This document shows positions 14,222 through 22,641 of a DNA stretch of 33,393 nucleotides, piece after piece. The notes below the pieces were generated by a model. The model was not told the origin of the DNA and ran no database searches. It worked only from the letters and a program-made list of their open reading frames with translations. Made by a program: the position numbers and the translations under genes. Source of the DNA: UBA7702 sp040776805 (GTDB taxonomy: Bacteria; Bacillota; Dehalobacteriia; UBA7702); NCBI GenBank assembly GCA_040776805.1, contig JAXGZS010000011.1, positions 1 through 33,393 on the forward strand, read 5' to 3'. Position 1 is the first letter of the stretch, and every line of letters begins with the position of its first letter.

Positions 14222-15472
14222 ATGAACGTCGAATTTTTAGAAGCGCTCAGAGATTTAGAAAAGGAGCGGAATATCTCAGCCGACGTGATTTTAGACGCCA
14301 TTGATGCGGCGCTCATTTCCGCTTATAAGAAGAACTTCGGTTCTTCTCAGAATGTGCGGACGGAAATCAACCGTGATACCGGAGATTTTCATGTATTTTC
14401 CCGCAAGACCATTGTGGAAAACGTGGAAGATGATAAATTAGAAATCAGTCTCGCCGATGCAGAAAAGATCAACCCCGGTTATGAACCCGGTGACATCTAC
14501 GAAGAAGAAGTGACTCCCCGGGATTTTGGCCGCATTGCCGCCCAGACCGCGAAACAAGTCGTGGTTCAGCGGATGCGGGAAGCGGAACGCTCCGTGATTT
14601 ACGATGAATACGTTAATATGGAAGGCGATATCTTAACCGGCATCATCCAAAGGATTGAAAACAGAAACGTCTTTTTAGATATTGGTAAGACCGAAGCGAC
14701 TCTTACCGCCAACGAACAAATCCCGGGCGAAACCTACCGTCACGGTGATCGCCTGAAAGTCTATATGGTTGAAATCAGAAAGACCAACAAAGGACCGCAG
14801 GTTGTGGTTTCCAGAACCCATCCCGGTCTCTTAAAGCGTCTATTTGAACAAGAGGTACCGGAAATTTACGACGGTACCGTGGAAATCAAAAGCATCGCCA
14901 GGGAAGCCGGCAGTCGCAGTAAAATCGCGGTTTTCAGTAAAAATGAAAACGTCGATTCCTTGGGCGCCTGCGTCGGCGCGAAAGGTATGCGCGTTCAGGC
15001 CATTGTCGATGAGCTGAGAGGCGAAAAAATCGATATTGTGAAATGGAGCGCGAACCCCGCCGAATTCATCAGCAACGCCTTAAGCCCGGCGAAAGTCATC
15101 GCCGTTGACGTGGCCGCGGATGAAAAGTTTGCCAGGGTCATTGTGCCCAATTATCAGCTTTCCTTGGCCATCGGCAAAGAAGGGCAGAACGCCCGTCTTG
15201 CCGTGAAACTGACGGGCTGGAAAATCGATATCAAATCCGCCGCGGAAATGAATCTTACCGACGAGGGCGAGCCCCTTTACGATGAGGAAGACGTGATACA
15301 CGAAGAGGATTTTGCCGAAAACGCGGAAAATGACGACGCATACGTCGAAGAAGGCGATATCGAAGCCCCTGATTACGACGGGATTTTTGGGGAAGACGAG
15401 GATATTTTTGACGACGGCGAAGCGGTTCTTGTACCGGAAGATGATGCCGAAGCCGACGCCGAGGAGGAATGA
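14222..15472 (+). CDS. nusA: Transcription termination/antitermination protein NusA
   Basis: The 416-aa RNA polymerase-binding factor enhances pausing and intrinsic termination. In order: the N-terminal polymerase-binding domain (to about residue 125), an S1 domain (GDILTGIIQRIENRNVFLDIG), and two KH domains (VGAKGMRVQAIVDELRGEKIDIV; IGKEGQNARLAVKLTGWKIDI). From about residue 350 the chain is almost wholly acidic (about 65 residues rich in D and E), longer than the tail of the 371-aa B. subtilis protein. The start ATG at 14222 follows TAGGAGG; the frame is open from 14156 but overlaps rimP. Its last bases overlap the ylxR ATG. Confidence 0.97.
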   Translation: MNVEFLEALRDLEKERNISADVILDAIDAALISAYKKNFGSSQNVRTEINRDTGDFHVFSRKTIVENVEDDKLEISLADAEKINPGYEPGDIYEEEVTPRDFGRIAAQTAKQVVVQRMREAERSVIYDEYVNMEGDILTGIIQRIENRNVFLDIGKTEATLTANEQIPGETYRHGDRLKVYMVEIRKTNKGPQVVVSRTHPGLLKRLFEQEVPEIYDGTVEIKSIAREAGSRSKIAVFSKNENVDSLGACVGAKGMRVQAIVDELRGEKIDIVKWSANPAEFISNALSPAKVIAVDVAADEKFARVIVPNYQLSLAIGKEGQNARLAVKLTGWKIDIKSAAEMNLTDEGEPLYDEEDVIHEEDFAENAENDDAYVEEGDIEAPDYDGIFGEDEDIFDDGEAVLVPEDDAEADAEEE

Positions 15473-15741
15473 GGTTTTTGAAGAAAACACCGTTGAGAAT
15501 GTGCGTCGGCTGCCGAGCAATGAAAGAAAAGCGTCAGCTGATCCGGGTGGTAAAAACAGCGGAGCACGGCGGCGAACTCGACTTCACAGGCAAAAAACCG
15601 GGACGTGGCGCGTATATCTGTCATAACGCGGACTGTCTGAAAAAGGCGAAAAAATCAAAAAGCCTGGAAAGGGCGTTGAACGTCACGTTAAGCGAGGACG
15701 TTTACCGCCGCCTTGAAGAGGAAATACAGCATGGACAATGA
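15469..15741 (+). CDS. ylxR: YlxR-family RNA-binding protein (RnpM)
   Basis: The 90-aa protein has PLRMCVGCRAMKEKRQLIRVV at the start and GRGAYICHNADCLKKA in the middle, the signature of the YlxR (DUF448) family. The B. subtilis member, renamed RnpM, binds the RNase P RNA and modulates RNase P. Charge is strongly positive, fitting RNA binding. It overlaps the nusA stop by four bases and the next gene by 11, the usual nusA-ylxR-ylxQ-infB order. Confidence 0.94.
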   Translation: MRFLKKTPLRMCVGCRAMKEKRQLIRVVKTAEHGGELDFTGKKPGRGAYICHNADCLKKAKKSKSLERALNVTLSEDVYRRLEEEIQHGQ

Positions 15742-16030
15742 TGCTGAAAGAATATATACCTTTTTGGGTTTTGCCCAAAAAGCGGGAAAACTTGTTTCCG
15801 GAGAAAATACCGTGGAAGCAAGAGCCAAAGAGCGCAGCGCCAAACTGCTCCTCGTGGCGGCGGACGCCCCGTCCCACACCAAAGAGCGGATGACGGGTAT
15901 TGCCCGGCGCTTCCATCTGAATTACGCTGAATTCGGGGAAAAGAACCGCATCGGTCAATCGATCGGGAAGTCGCCGAGAAATGTTGTGCTGGTCCTGGAC
16001 AAAGAACTTGCAGAACAAATGATAAAATAA
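15731..16030 (+). CDS. ylxQ: L7Ae/L30e-family ribosomal protein YlxQ
   Basis: The 99-aa protein starts with RIYTFLGFAQKAGKLVSGENTVE and contains AKLLLVAADAPSHTKERM, the L7Ae/L30e/S12e/Gadd45 fold pattern that binds kink-turn RNA. Its ATG lies inside ylxR, with GAGGAAA seven to eight bases upstream, so translation is coupled. It ends 26 bases before infB. In Bacillus YlxQ is dispensable; its precise role is not known. Confidence 0.92.
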   Translation: MDNDAERIYTFLGFAQKAGKLVSGENTVEARAKERSAKLLLVAADAPSHTKERMTGIARRFHLNYAEFGEKNRIGQSIGKSPRNVVLVLDKELAEQMIK

Positions 16031-16056
16031 AATGCTTGAATAACGGGGGTTTATGA

Positions 16057-18939
16057 ATGGGTAAAATCAGAGTATATGAATTAGCGAAAGAGCTGGGCAT
16101 GGAGAGCAAAGACGTCATCAGGCGTCTGGGCAAAATGGGTGCCGATGTAAAGAATCATATGAGTACGGTGGAGGATAAATTTGCGGATATGCTCCGTGAT
16201 ATCGTGCGCCCAAAATTAATTCTTGAACAAAAAAACGCCGAGGCCGCCATCAAAAAAGATGATGCGTCCAAAGGGCAGCAGGCCGCCGGCGAGGAAGAGA
16301 AAAAAGCGCCAACTCAGCCTGTCGCACCGGAAAAAATCAGTGAGGATCGTGCTACTGCAGCCCCCGCAGAGCAGACCGAAAAGAAACCGGCGCCGGAAAA
16401 AACAGCGGAACCAACCAAAACAGCAGTGAAACCGGAAACGGAAGCGGTGAAACCCGCGTTGAAGAATCAGCCGCGTCAGCAGGGCGTCTTCGCCAAGGAA
16501 AATCAACCGCGGCAGCAGGGCGTTTTTGCCAAGCAGAACCAACCGCGTCAGCAAGGCGTCTTCGCCAAGGATAGCAACCAACCGCGTCAGCAAGGCGTCT
16601 TCGCCAAGCAGAACCAACCGCGGCAGCAGGGTGTTTTCAATAAACAGAATCAAAATCAAGGGAAAACCGATCATCGCGGCGATAATCGCCCCCAGGGCAG
16701 ATACGATAACCGCGGCAATGACCGGAAGAGTTTCACCGGCGGTCAAGGCGGTCCGCGCAACGATAACAGACCCGGTCAGAACCGGCCCGATTATCGCGGT
16801 CCCCAGGGAACGCAGCCGCGTTTTGATAACAGACCCAATCAGAACCGCAATGACAACAGGGGAGGCCAGGGGGCTCCGCGCTACGACAATCGAGGCAATC
16901 AGGGCAGACCCGACAACCGGGTGCAAAATAAGGATGGGCAGTTTAAGAACAATCGCCCGCAAAACGCTCCGGGCCACGACCGCCCTTTCAATGCTCCGAA
17001 GCCTGCTGAAACTGTAAAACCCCAGGAAAAGAAGGATACCCGCCGTTTTGATCAGAAAAAGAAAACGACGTATGATTCCCGCAAAAGGGATTTTGAACGC
17101 AGCAGCTTTAATACGAATCCCCACCGGAGAAATCAGAAGCAGAATACAAAGAAGCGTACCCATAAAGAAGAGATGCCGCCGGTGGTGCCGAAAACCGTCA
17201 TGATCGGGGAAACGGTGATTATTTCCGAATTGGCCAAAGCCATGAGCAAGACCGCCGCCGAACTGATCAAAGTTTTAATGGGTCTCGGTTTTTTAGCCAC
17301 GGTCAATCAGGAGATCGACGCGGAAACCGCCATCATTTTAGGGCAGGAATTCGGCGTTACCGTTCAGGTGAAAGTCGACGATAAAATGGAAATTCTCGTC
17401 GACGAAGAGGACGATGAAAGCACTTTGGAGGAAAGACCGCCTATTGTTACGGTGATGGGCCACGTGGATCACGGCAAGACTTCTCTTTTAGACGCCATCC
17501 GCACCACCAACGTCATCGCCAAGGAAGCCGGCGGGATCACCCAGCATATCGGTGCTTACCAGGTGGAAATATCCGGAAAAAAGATCACCTTCCTCGACAC
17601 CCCCGGTCACGAAGCCTTCACCGAAATGCGCGCCCGGGGCGCTCAGATCACCGATATCGCCATTTTGGTGGTGGCTGCCGACGATGGCGTGATGCCCCAG
17701 ACCGTGGAAGCTATCAACCACGCCAAAGCGGCGAAAGTGCCGATTATCGTGGCCATCAATAAAATGGATAAACCCAGCGCCAATCCGGATCGGATCCGCC
17801 AGGAGCTGACGGAGTACGACCTGGTCGACGAAGAATGGGGCGGCAATACCATTATGGTGCCGATTTCCGCCAAAAAAGGAGAGGGGATCGCCAATCTTTT
17901 GGAAATGATTCTTCTCGTTGCGGAAATGCAGGAGCTGAAAAGCAATCCCAACCGCAATGCTCGGGGTACGGTCATCGAATCAAAGCTGGATAAAGGCCGC
18001 GGCGCCGTGGCCACCGTTTTGGTGCAGAAAGGTACGCTGCACATTGGCGATATCCTCGTCTGCGGCACCGAATTCGCCAAAGTCCGCGCCATGGTCGATG
18101 AAAAGGGCCGCCGCGTCAAAACGGCCAAACCTTCCATGCCCGTGGAGGTCCTCGGTTTTTCCGTGGTACCCCCTGCCGGGGAAGTCTTCGTCTGCGTGGA
18201 CGATGAAAAAGACGCCCGTTATATCGCGGAACATCACTCCAGAAATAAACGGGAAACCGAAATGGATAAAACCGTCAAAGTATCTTTGGACGATCTCTTC
18301 CGTCAGATCTCTGAAGGCGCGGTGAAGGATCTCAACATTGTTTTAAAGGCCGACGTCCACGGTTCCTTGGAGGCGCTGCATCAGTCTATTATGAACCTTT
18401 CCACCGACGAAGTCCGGGTCAACGTCATTCATAAAGGCGTCGGCGCCATCGTCGAAACCGACGTGATGCTGGCGGAGGCCTCCAACGCGCTGATCATTGG
18501 CTTCAACGTCCGTCCTGACGCCCATACGAAGAAGGCGGCGGAAAAAGCCGGCGTGGAGATTTTGATGTACCGGGTCATTTACGAAGCCATCGATTCCATC
18601 AAAGCGGCCATGAGCGGTCTCCTTGATCCGGAATTCAAAGAAGTGATTCTCGGTCACGTGGAAGTGCGCGATGTGATCAAGGTGCCAAAGATCGGCACCA
18701 TTGCCGGCAGTTACGTGGTAGATGGCAAAGTGGTCCGCAACGGCAAATTGCGCGTGCTGCGCAACGGTATCGTGATTCATGAAGGCGACGTCGCTTCCTT
18801 GCGCCGATTCAAAGACGACGTGAAGGAAGTACAGACCGGCTATGAATGCGGCATCTGTATCGCCGATTTTAATGATGTCAAAGTGGATGACCAAATAGAA
18901 ATTTATGAAATGGTGGAAACAAAACGCACCATTGAGTAA
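16057..18939 (+). CDS. infB: Translation initiation factor IF-2
   Basis: The 960-aa initiation GTPase places fMet-tRNA on the ribosome. An N-terminal IF2N domain (residues 1-50, VYELAKELGMESKDVIRRLGKMG) is followed by a long lysine/glutamate/proline linker, a tandem repeat block (residues 137-197), and a G/N/R/D-rich disordered stretch to about residue 315. A second IF2N domain follows (ISELAKAMSKTAAELIKVLMGLGF). The G domain starts near residue 463 with MGHVDHGKTS, then DTPGHEAF, NKMD and SAKKGEG. C-terminal domains II-IV are complete. The N-terminal region is unusually long; the core is standard. GGGGG lies upstream of the ATG. Confidence 0.97.
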   Translation: MGKIRVYELAKELGMESKDVIRRLGKMGADVKNHMSTVEDKFADMLRDIVRPKLILEQKNAEAAIKKDDASKGQQAAGEEEKKAPTQPVAPEKISEDRATAAPAEQTEKKPAPEKTAEPTKTAVKPETEAVKPALKNQPRQQGVFAKENQPRQQGVFAKQNQPRQQGVFAKDSNQPRQQGVFAKQNQPRQQGVFNKQNQNQGKTDHRGDNRPQGRYDNRGNDRKSFTGGQGGPRNDNRPGQNRPDYRGPQGTQPRFDNRPNQNRNDNRGGQGAPRYDNRGNQGRPDNRVQNKDGQFKNNRPQNAPGHDRPFNAPKPAETVKPQEKKDTRRFDQKKKTTYDSRKRDFERSSFNTNPHRRNQKQNTKKRTHKEEMPPVVPKTVMIGETVIISELAKAMSKTAAELIKVLMGLGFLATVNQEIDAETAIILGQEFGVTVQVKVDDKMEILVDEEDDESTLEERPPIVTVMGHVDHGKTSLLDAIRTTNVIAKEAGGITQHIGAYQVEISGKKITFLDTPGHEAFTEMRARGAQITDIAILVVAADDGVMPQTVEAINHAKAAKVPIIVAINKMDKPSANPDRIRQELTEYDLVDEEWGGNTIMVPISAKKGEGIANLLEMILLVAEMQELKSNPNRNARGTVIESKLDKGRGAVATVLVQKGTLHIGDILVCGTEFAKVRAMVDEKGRRVKTAKPSMPVEVLGFSVVPPAGEVFVCVDDEKDARYIAEHHSRNKRETEMDKTVKVSLDDLFRQISEGAVKDLNIVLKADVHGSLEALHQSIMNLSTDEVRVNVIHKGVGAIVETDVMLAEASNALIIGFNVRPDAHTKKAAEKAGVEILMYRVIYEAIDSIKAAMSGLLDPEFKEVILGHVEVRDVIKVPKIGTIAGSYVVDGKVVRNGKLRVLRNGIVIHEGDVASLRRFKDDVKEVQTGYECGICIADFNDVKVDDQIEIYEMVETKRTIE
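16465..16647 (+). repeat. Five in-frame 12-residue repeats in the IF-2 linker
   Basis: Five consecutive units read NQPRQQGVFAK plus one residue, about 36 bases each; the third carries one extra codon (DS) and the fifth has FNK for FAK. Nucleotide differences are mostly silent (ccgcgt/ccgcgg, cagcag/cagcaa), suggesting duplication with some homogenisation. Each unit adds arginine and glutamine to a disordered linker. Copy number may vary between strains. Confidence 0.9.
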
Positions 18940-18958
18940 TACGGAAAGGATGAGTTCT

Positions 18959-19330
18959 TTGTCCAAACATCGAGATGACCGTATCGGAGAAGAACTGAAA
19001 AAAGAAATATCCGATATTTTACAAAATGAAATCAAAGACCCCGATCTTGGCTTTGTCTCCATTGTCCTGGTGGAGGTTTCCCGTGACCTGCGCGTCGCCA
19101 AAATCTATTACAGTGTGATGGGCAGCGAAGAGGAAATCGCCAAGACGAAACAGGCCGTGAAACGGGCGGCGGGCTTTGTCCGCCACGAGGTCGCCGGCAG
19201 GCTGTCTTTGCGCTATACGCCGGAACTCGTTTTTATCTACGATAATTCCATTGAACACGGGATCAGAATCAACCGGATCCTCAACGAAGAGATCAAAAAA
19301 CAGGGATCTGAAGATGAAAAAGAATCATAA
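18959..19330 (+). CDS. rbfA: Ribosome-binding factor A
   Basis: The 123-aa cold-shock factor acts in 16S rRNA 5' processing and 30S maturation. It has HRDDRIGEELKKEISDILQNEIKDPDLG at the start and the KH-like core (VAKIYYSVMGSEEE). I choose TTG at 18959, eight bases after GGAAAGGA; this gives the usual start M-S-K-H-R. An in-frame ATG at 18950 lies inside that ribosome site and would add three residues. It starts 20 bases after infB and overlaps nrnA by 17 bases. Confidence 0.93.
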   Translation: MSKHRDDRIGEELKKEISDILQNEIKDPDLGFVSIVLVEVSRDLRVAKIYYSVMGSEEEIAKTKQAVKRAAGFVRHEVAGRLSLRYTPELVFIYDNSIEHGIRINRILNEEIKKQGSEDEKES

Positions 19331-20291
19331 TATTGCAGAACTAAAGCAGATTATTGACAGGTGCGATAATCTGCTTGTCATTAGTCATATTCTCCCCGAC
19401 GGCGACAATGTCGGCTCTGTCATCGCCATGATGCAGATGCTGTGCGCCAAGGGAAAGCGGGTGACGGCGGTGATCAACGGCACGCTGCCGCCTTATTATG
19501 CGTTTCTCTCCGGCATCGCAGCCCTTATTACCCCGGAGCAGTTGGAGGAAACCGTCTATGACGCCGTGATCTGCCTTGATATGTCCGACCATGGCCGCGG
19601 CGGCGAAGTTTGGCGGAAAATCAAGGGGACGCCGCCGCTTATCAATATCGATCATCACATCAGCAACGATTATTTCGGCGATTACAATTATGTCAAAGCC
19701 GAAGCGTCTTCCACGGCGGAGATCATTACCTCTCTTTTTGTCGCCTGGCAGGAACCGCTTACGAAAGAAATTGCCGAAGCCCTCTACACCGGGATGGTAA
19801 CGGATTCCGGCAGCTTTACCTATCCCTCCACGTCGCCGCAAACCATGACCATGGCCGCGGTTTTGCTGGAGCAAAAGCCCGACTTGGCGGCGATTCGGGA
19901 AAACGTCCTGGAAAACGCCAGTTTTAAGCGGAAAAAGGTGCTGGCTGCCGTGCTTAGTGACGCTGTCCTCGCGGAAAACGGCCTGCTTTGCTACGGCGCT
20001 ATCGACTACGAACAAATTAAGGCCCTGAAAGCGGAAAGCCCTGATTTTGAAAATATCATCGATCATCTGATCGGGGTAACCGGTGTGAAATACGCCTTAT
20101 TTTTCCGAGCCCCCGAACCGGACGTCGTAAAAGTTGGTTTTCGCACACGCGGCGGCCTTGACGCCACCGTCGTTGCCGCCGAATTTGGCGGCGGCGGCCA
20201 CAAGGCCGCTGCCGGGTGCAGTGTTTCCGGGGATCTGGCGCAAGTAAAAGCGGCGGTTCTTGCCGCGGTGCGCCGTTATTTGGGGGACTGA
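19314..20291 (+). CDS. nrnA: DHH/DHHA1 nanoRNase and pAp phosphatase NrnA
   Basis: The 325-aa bifunctional enzyme degrades short oligoribonucleotides and removes 3'-phosphate from pAp. DHH motifs are clear: SHILPDGDNVGS near the start, CLDMSDHGRGG, NIDHHISNDYFGDYN and VTDSGSFTYPSTS. The DHHA1 domain carries the GGGGHKAAAG signature near the C-terminus. The ATG at 19314 has AGGGA eight bases upstream and lies within the end of rbfA. The stop is two bases before the truB start. With RNase Y and PNPase it places three RNA-decay enzymes in this window. Confidence 0.95.
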   Translation: MKKNHNIAELKQIIDRCDNLLVISHILPDGDNVGSVIAMMQMLCAKGKRVTAVINGTLPPYYAFLSGIAALITPEQLEETVYDAVICLDMSDHGRGGEVWRKIKGTPPLINIDHHISNDYFGDYNYVKAEASSTAEIITSLFVAWQEPLTKEIAEALYTGMVTDSGSFTYPSTSPQTMTMAAVLLEQKPDLAAIRENVLENASFKRKKVLAAVLSDAVLAENGLLCYGAIDYEQIKALKAESPDFENIIDHLIGVTGVKYALFFRAPEPDVVKVGFRTRGGLDATVVAAEFGGGGHKAAAGCSVSGDLAQVKAAVLAAVRRYLGD

Positions 20292-20293
20292 AT

Positions 20294-22147
20294 ATGGATG
20301 GCTTTATCAATCTATACAAACCCCCGGGGTTTACTTCCCACGACGCCCTGAACATCATTCGCCGTTCCTTTCCCGGCACGAAAATCGGTCACGGCGGCAC
20401 CCTTGACCCCGCCGCTACCGGCGTACTTCCGGTTTGTCTCGGCAAGGCCACGAAATTACAGGATATGGTGATGGGGCAGACGAAGGTTTACGAAACCGAC
20501 GTGATCTTCGGTCTCACCAGCCTTTCGCTGGATATGAGCGGTGATGTCAGCGTCACCGACGAGAATTTTGTTTTAGACGAAGAAAACCTCAAAACAGTGC
20601 TGAAAAGCTTTGTCGGCGAGCAAATGCAGCTGCCGCCGGCAGTTTCCGCCATCAAGCAGGGGGGCGTTCCCCTCTATAAATTAGCCCGCAAGGGACAGCA
20701 GGTGGAGCTGAAACCGCGGCGGATCGTGATTCAGGCGATCACTTTGAAAGAAGTTTACGCCGGGGAACAACAGCCCCGCATTAGAATAGCCGTCACCTGC
20801 GGAAAAGGGACGTATATCCGCGCCCTGGGCCGCGATATCGGCACTGCCCTGGGAACCACCGCCGTGATCGACTGCCTTGTGCGGCTGGCTGCCGGTGATT
20901 TTACGGCGGCAAAGGCTTATACCTTAGAAGAGATCGAGGCGCTTACCAAAAAGAGGGACTACTCCTTTATCATGCCCATGGATTTCGCCGTAAAGGATTT
21001 ACCGGTTTACCAAGTGAAGGATGGAAAAGAGTGGAAAGCGATGACAGACGGTAACAGCATTACGGAACAGGAGACAGCCGACGGCAAAGTCGCCGTTTAC
21101 GATATGCATCACGTTTTGATGGCCATTGCCGAAGCGGAAAACGGCGTATTGCAGCCGAAAAAGATCCTTTGGCAAAGGAGAAAGCGCAAAGGTCCTCTGA
21201 CGGAAGTGAGGGGTTTGGCCCATTATGACAGGAAAGAAGCCAGCGCTGTGGTGATCGGCAATTTTGACGGCGTTCACCTGGGTCACCGTTTTTTGATTGA
21301 GCACTGTGTCAAGGCGGCGGAAGCCAGGGGACTGACTTCCGTGGTACTGACCTTTTCCCCCCATCCGAAAATCTTTTTTGGCGCAAAGGACCATTCCTAT
21401 CTCAGCACCAAAGAAGAAAAAAGCCGCATCATTGACAGTCTCGGCGCCGACGTGCTGCTGACGGCGGAATTTGACGATGGTTTCGCCGCCATTTCCGCGG
21501 AACGCTTTGTCGGCGAAATCTTAAAGGATCAACTTCACGCCGCTCTCGTCTACGTAGGGGAAGATTTTAACTTTGGCAAAGGCGGCGGCGGCGACGCGCG
21601 TACCTTGAAAGAAGTTGCCGCACAATACGGCATTGAGGTGGAAATCCTACCGGAAGTGACTTACCAGGGGCAGCGCATCAGCACTTCGAAGATCAAAGAA
21701 TTCTTGGCAAAGGGCGACGTTATCGCAGCCTCCCATTTGCTGGGCGGCGCTTATACGGTGAGCGGCACGGTTTCCCATGGCAATGAGCTTGGCCGTGATC
21801 TCGGCTTTCCTACGGCCAACCTTGATTCCCCTGCGGGGCTTTTTATCCCCAAAGCGGGGGTTTACATCGCTTACGCCGATTATAACGGTGTTAAACGGGA
21901 GGCCGTGGCCAATGTCGGCAAACGTCCCACGGTGGAAGACGGTCTTTCGCCCAATATCGAGGTGCATATTTTAAGCGAGGTTCCCGATCTTTACGGGAAG
22001 AAGCTGACGGTGACGCTGCTTTGCATGATCCGGGAGGAGAAAAAATTCGCTTCTTTGGCGGATTTGAGCGAAGCCATTACCCGGGATCTGGAAAAAGCCG
22101 AGAATTTTTTTCAGAATCGTCACGGCGGCTCTTGCAATTCCCGCTGA
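20294..22147 (+). CDS. truB-ribF: TruB pseudouridine synthase joined in frame to RibF riboflavin kinase/FAD synthetase
   Basis: One open frame of 617 aa carries two complete enzymes. Residues 1 to ~297 are TruB, which makes pseudouridine-55 in tRNA: INLYKPPGFTSHDALN, the catalytic GGTLDPAATGVLP, and GKGTYIRALGRDIG. Residues ~302-617 are bifunctional RibF, with the FAD-synthetase part (VVIGNFDGVHLGHR, TFSPHPK) and the flavokinase part (GRDLGFPTANL). Both halves have normal length. At the join (21174-21208) there are a ribosome site (AAAGGAG), a TGA in the +1 frame at 21198-21200, and CTG/GTG codons where a separate ribF could start. A one-base extra near the end of truB could therefore explain the fusion. 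The two genes are normally adjacent. Confidence 0.88.
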   Translation: MDGFINLYKPPGFTSHDALNIIRRSFPGTKIGHGGTLDPAATGVLPVCLGKATKLQDMVMGQTKVYETDVIFGLTSLSLDMSGDVSVTDENFVLDEENLKTVLKSFVGEQMQLPPAVSAIKQGGVPLYKLARKGQQVELKPRRIVIQAITLKEVYAGEQQPRIRIAVTCGKGTYIRALGRDIGTALGTTAVIDCLVRLAAGDFTAAKAYTLEEIEALTKKRDYSFIMPMDFAVKDLPVYQVKDGKEWKAMTDGNSITEQETADGKVAVYDMHHVLMAIAEAENGVLQPKKILWQRRKRKGPLTEVRGLAHYDRKEASAVVIGNFDGVHLGHRFLIEHCVKAAEARGLTSVVLTFSPHPKIFFGAKDHSYLSTKEEKSRIIDSLGADVLLTAEFDDGFAAISAERFVGEILKDQLHAALVYVGEDFNFGKGGGGDARTLKEVAAQYGIEVEILPEVTYQGQRISTSKIKEFLAKGDVIAASHLLGGAYTVSGTVSHGNELGRDLGFPTANLDSPAGLFIPKAGVYIAYADYNGVKREAVANVGKRPTVEDGLSPNIEVHILSEVPDLYGKKLTVTLLCMIREEKKFASLADLSEAITRDLEKAENFFQNRHGGSCNSR

Positions 22148-22160
22148 ATTCGGTTATAAT
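22132..22160 (+). promoter_or_regulatory. Promoter for rpsO
   Basis: TTGCAA at 22132-22137 and TATAAT at 22155-22160 are 17 bases apart. The -35 lies in the last codons of ribF and the stop lies in the spacer. The start would be near 22167, giving a leader of about 80 bases. Confidence 0.85.
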
Positions 22161-22190
22161 ATTTCATTGTACCGCTACTTTGTTTTGTGG

Positions 22191-22240
22191 ATTCCTCATC
22201 CCTTTACACGGTTTGCGGCGAATCAATCATTTGGAGGAAT
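22191..22240 (+). promoter_or_regulatory. rpsO leader with ribosome-site pairing, candidate S15 autoregulatory element
   Basis: ATTCCTC at 22191-22197 is perfectly complementary to GAGGAAT at 22234-22240, which is the ribosome site of rpsO. Pairing would close a 36-base loop and hide the site. S15 is known to repress its own mRNA in several bacteria through unrelated leader folds, so this is a plausible element; the fold here is inferred by eye. Confidence 0.5.
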
Positions 22241-22245
22241 GCATT

Positions 22246-22515
22246 ATGGCATTAAACAAAGAAACAAAGACAGACTTAATCGACAAATTTAAGACCCATG
22301 ACGGGGACACCGGTTCTCCGGAAGTTCAGATCGCGATTTTAACCTTTAAAATCAACTATTTAACGGAACACCTGAAGGTTCATAAGAAAGACCATCACAG
22401 CCGCCGCGGCCTGTTGAAGATGGTTGGTCACAGAAGAAGCCTTTTGAATTATCTCAAAGGGAAGGACATTGACCGCTACCGTACCATCATCAAAGAGCTG
22501 GGCCTCAGAAGATAA
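22246..22515 (+). CDS. rpsO: 30S ribosomal protein S15
   Basis: The 89-aa protein is a full-length S15 (MALNKETKTDLIDKF, the DTGSPEVQIAILT segment and HHSRRGLLKMVGHRRSLLNYL), which binds helix 22 of 16S rRNA early in 30S assembly. TTGGAGG lies eight bases before the ATG. It has its own promoter, leader and terminator, so it is a single-gene unit between the nusA operon and pnp. Confidence 0.98.
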   Translation: MALNKETKTDLIDKFKTHDGDTGSPEVQIAILTFKINYLTEHLKVHKKDHHSRRGLLKMVGHRRSLLNYLKGKDIDRYRTIIKELGLRR

Positions 22516-22530
22516 CTTGCCTATGCAGCG

Positions 22531-22557
22531 AAAGCCATCGTCATACGGTGGCTTTTT
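22531..22557 (+). terminator. Intrinsic terminator after rpsO
   Basis: AAAGCCATCG pairs with CGGTGGCTTT (one G-U) around TCATA, followed by T residues. It starts 15 bases after the rpsO stop. Confidence 0.88.
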
Positions 22558-22569
22558 GTTGTGTTTTTT

Positions 22570-22601
22570 ACATATATTAGCAGGAAATGCTAAAAATATG
22601 T
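22570..22601 (+). promoter_or_regulatory. Hairpin in the pnp leader
   Basis: TTAGCA/TGCTAA around GGAAA is extended outward by ACATAT/ATATGT with a small internal bulge (one A against two). It lies 40-70 bases upstream of the pnp start. In E. coli a double-stranded pnp leader is cut by RNase III and mediates PNPase autocontrol; a similar role here is only inference. Confidence 0.5.
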
Positions 22602-22641
22602 AGAAGTAGTACTGGATCATAAAATGAGAGAGGATAATCGT

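Noticed and set aside
16216..17163. 315-aa open frame on the minus strand opposite infB
   Set aside because: It mirrors the low-complexity IF-2 linker; the composition is a run of L, I, V, R with no recognisable domain and no ribosome site, so it is a shadow.
19341..20066. 241-aa minus-strand frame opposite nrnA
   Set aside because: Antisense to well-defined DHH motifs, with no family similarity.
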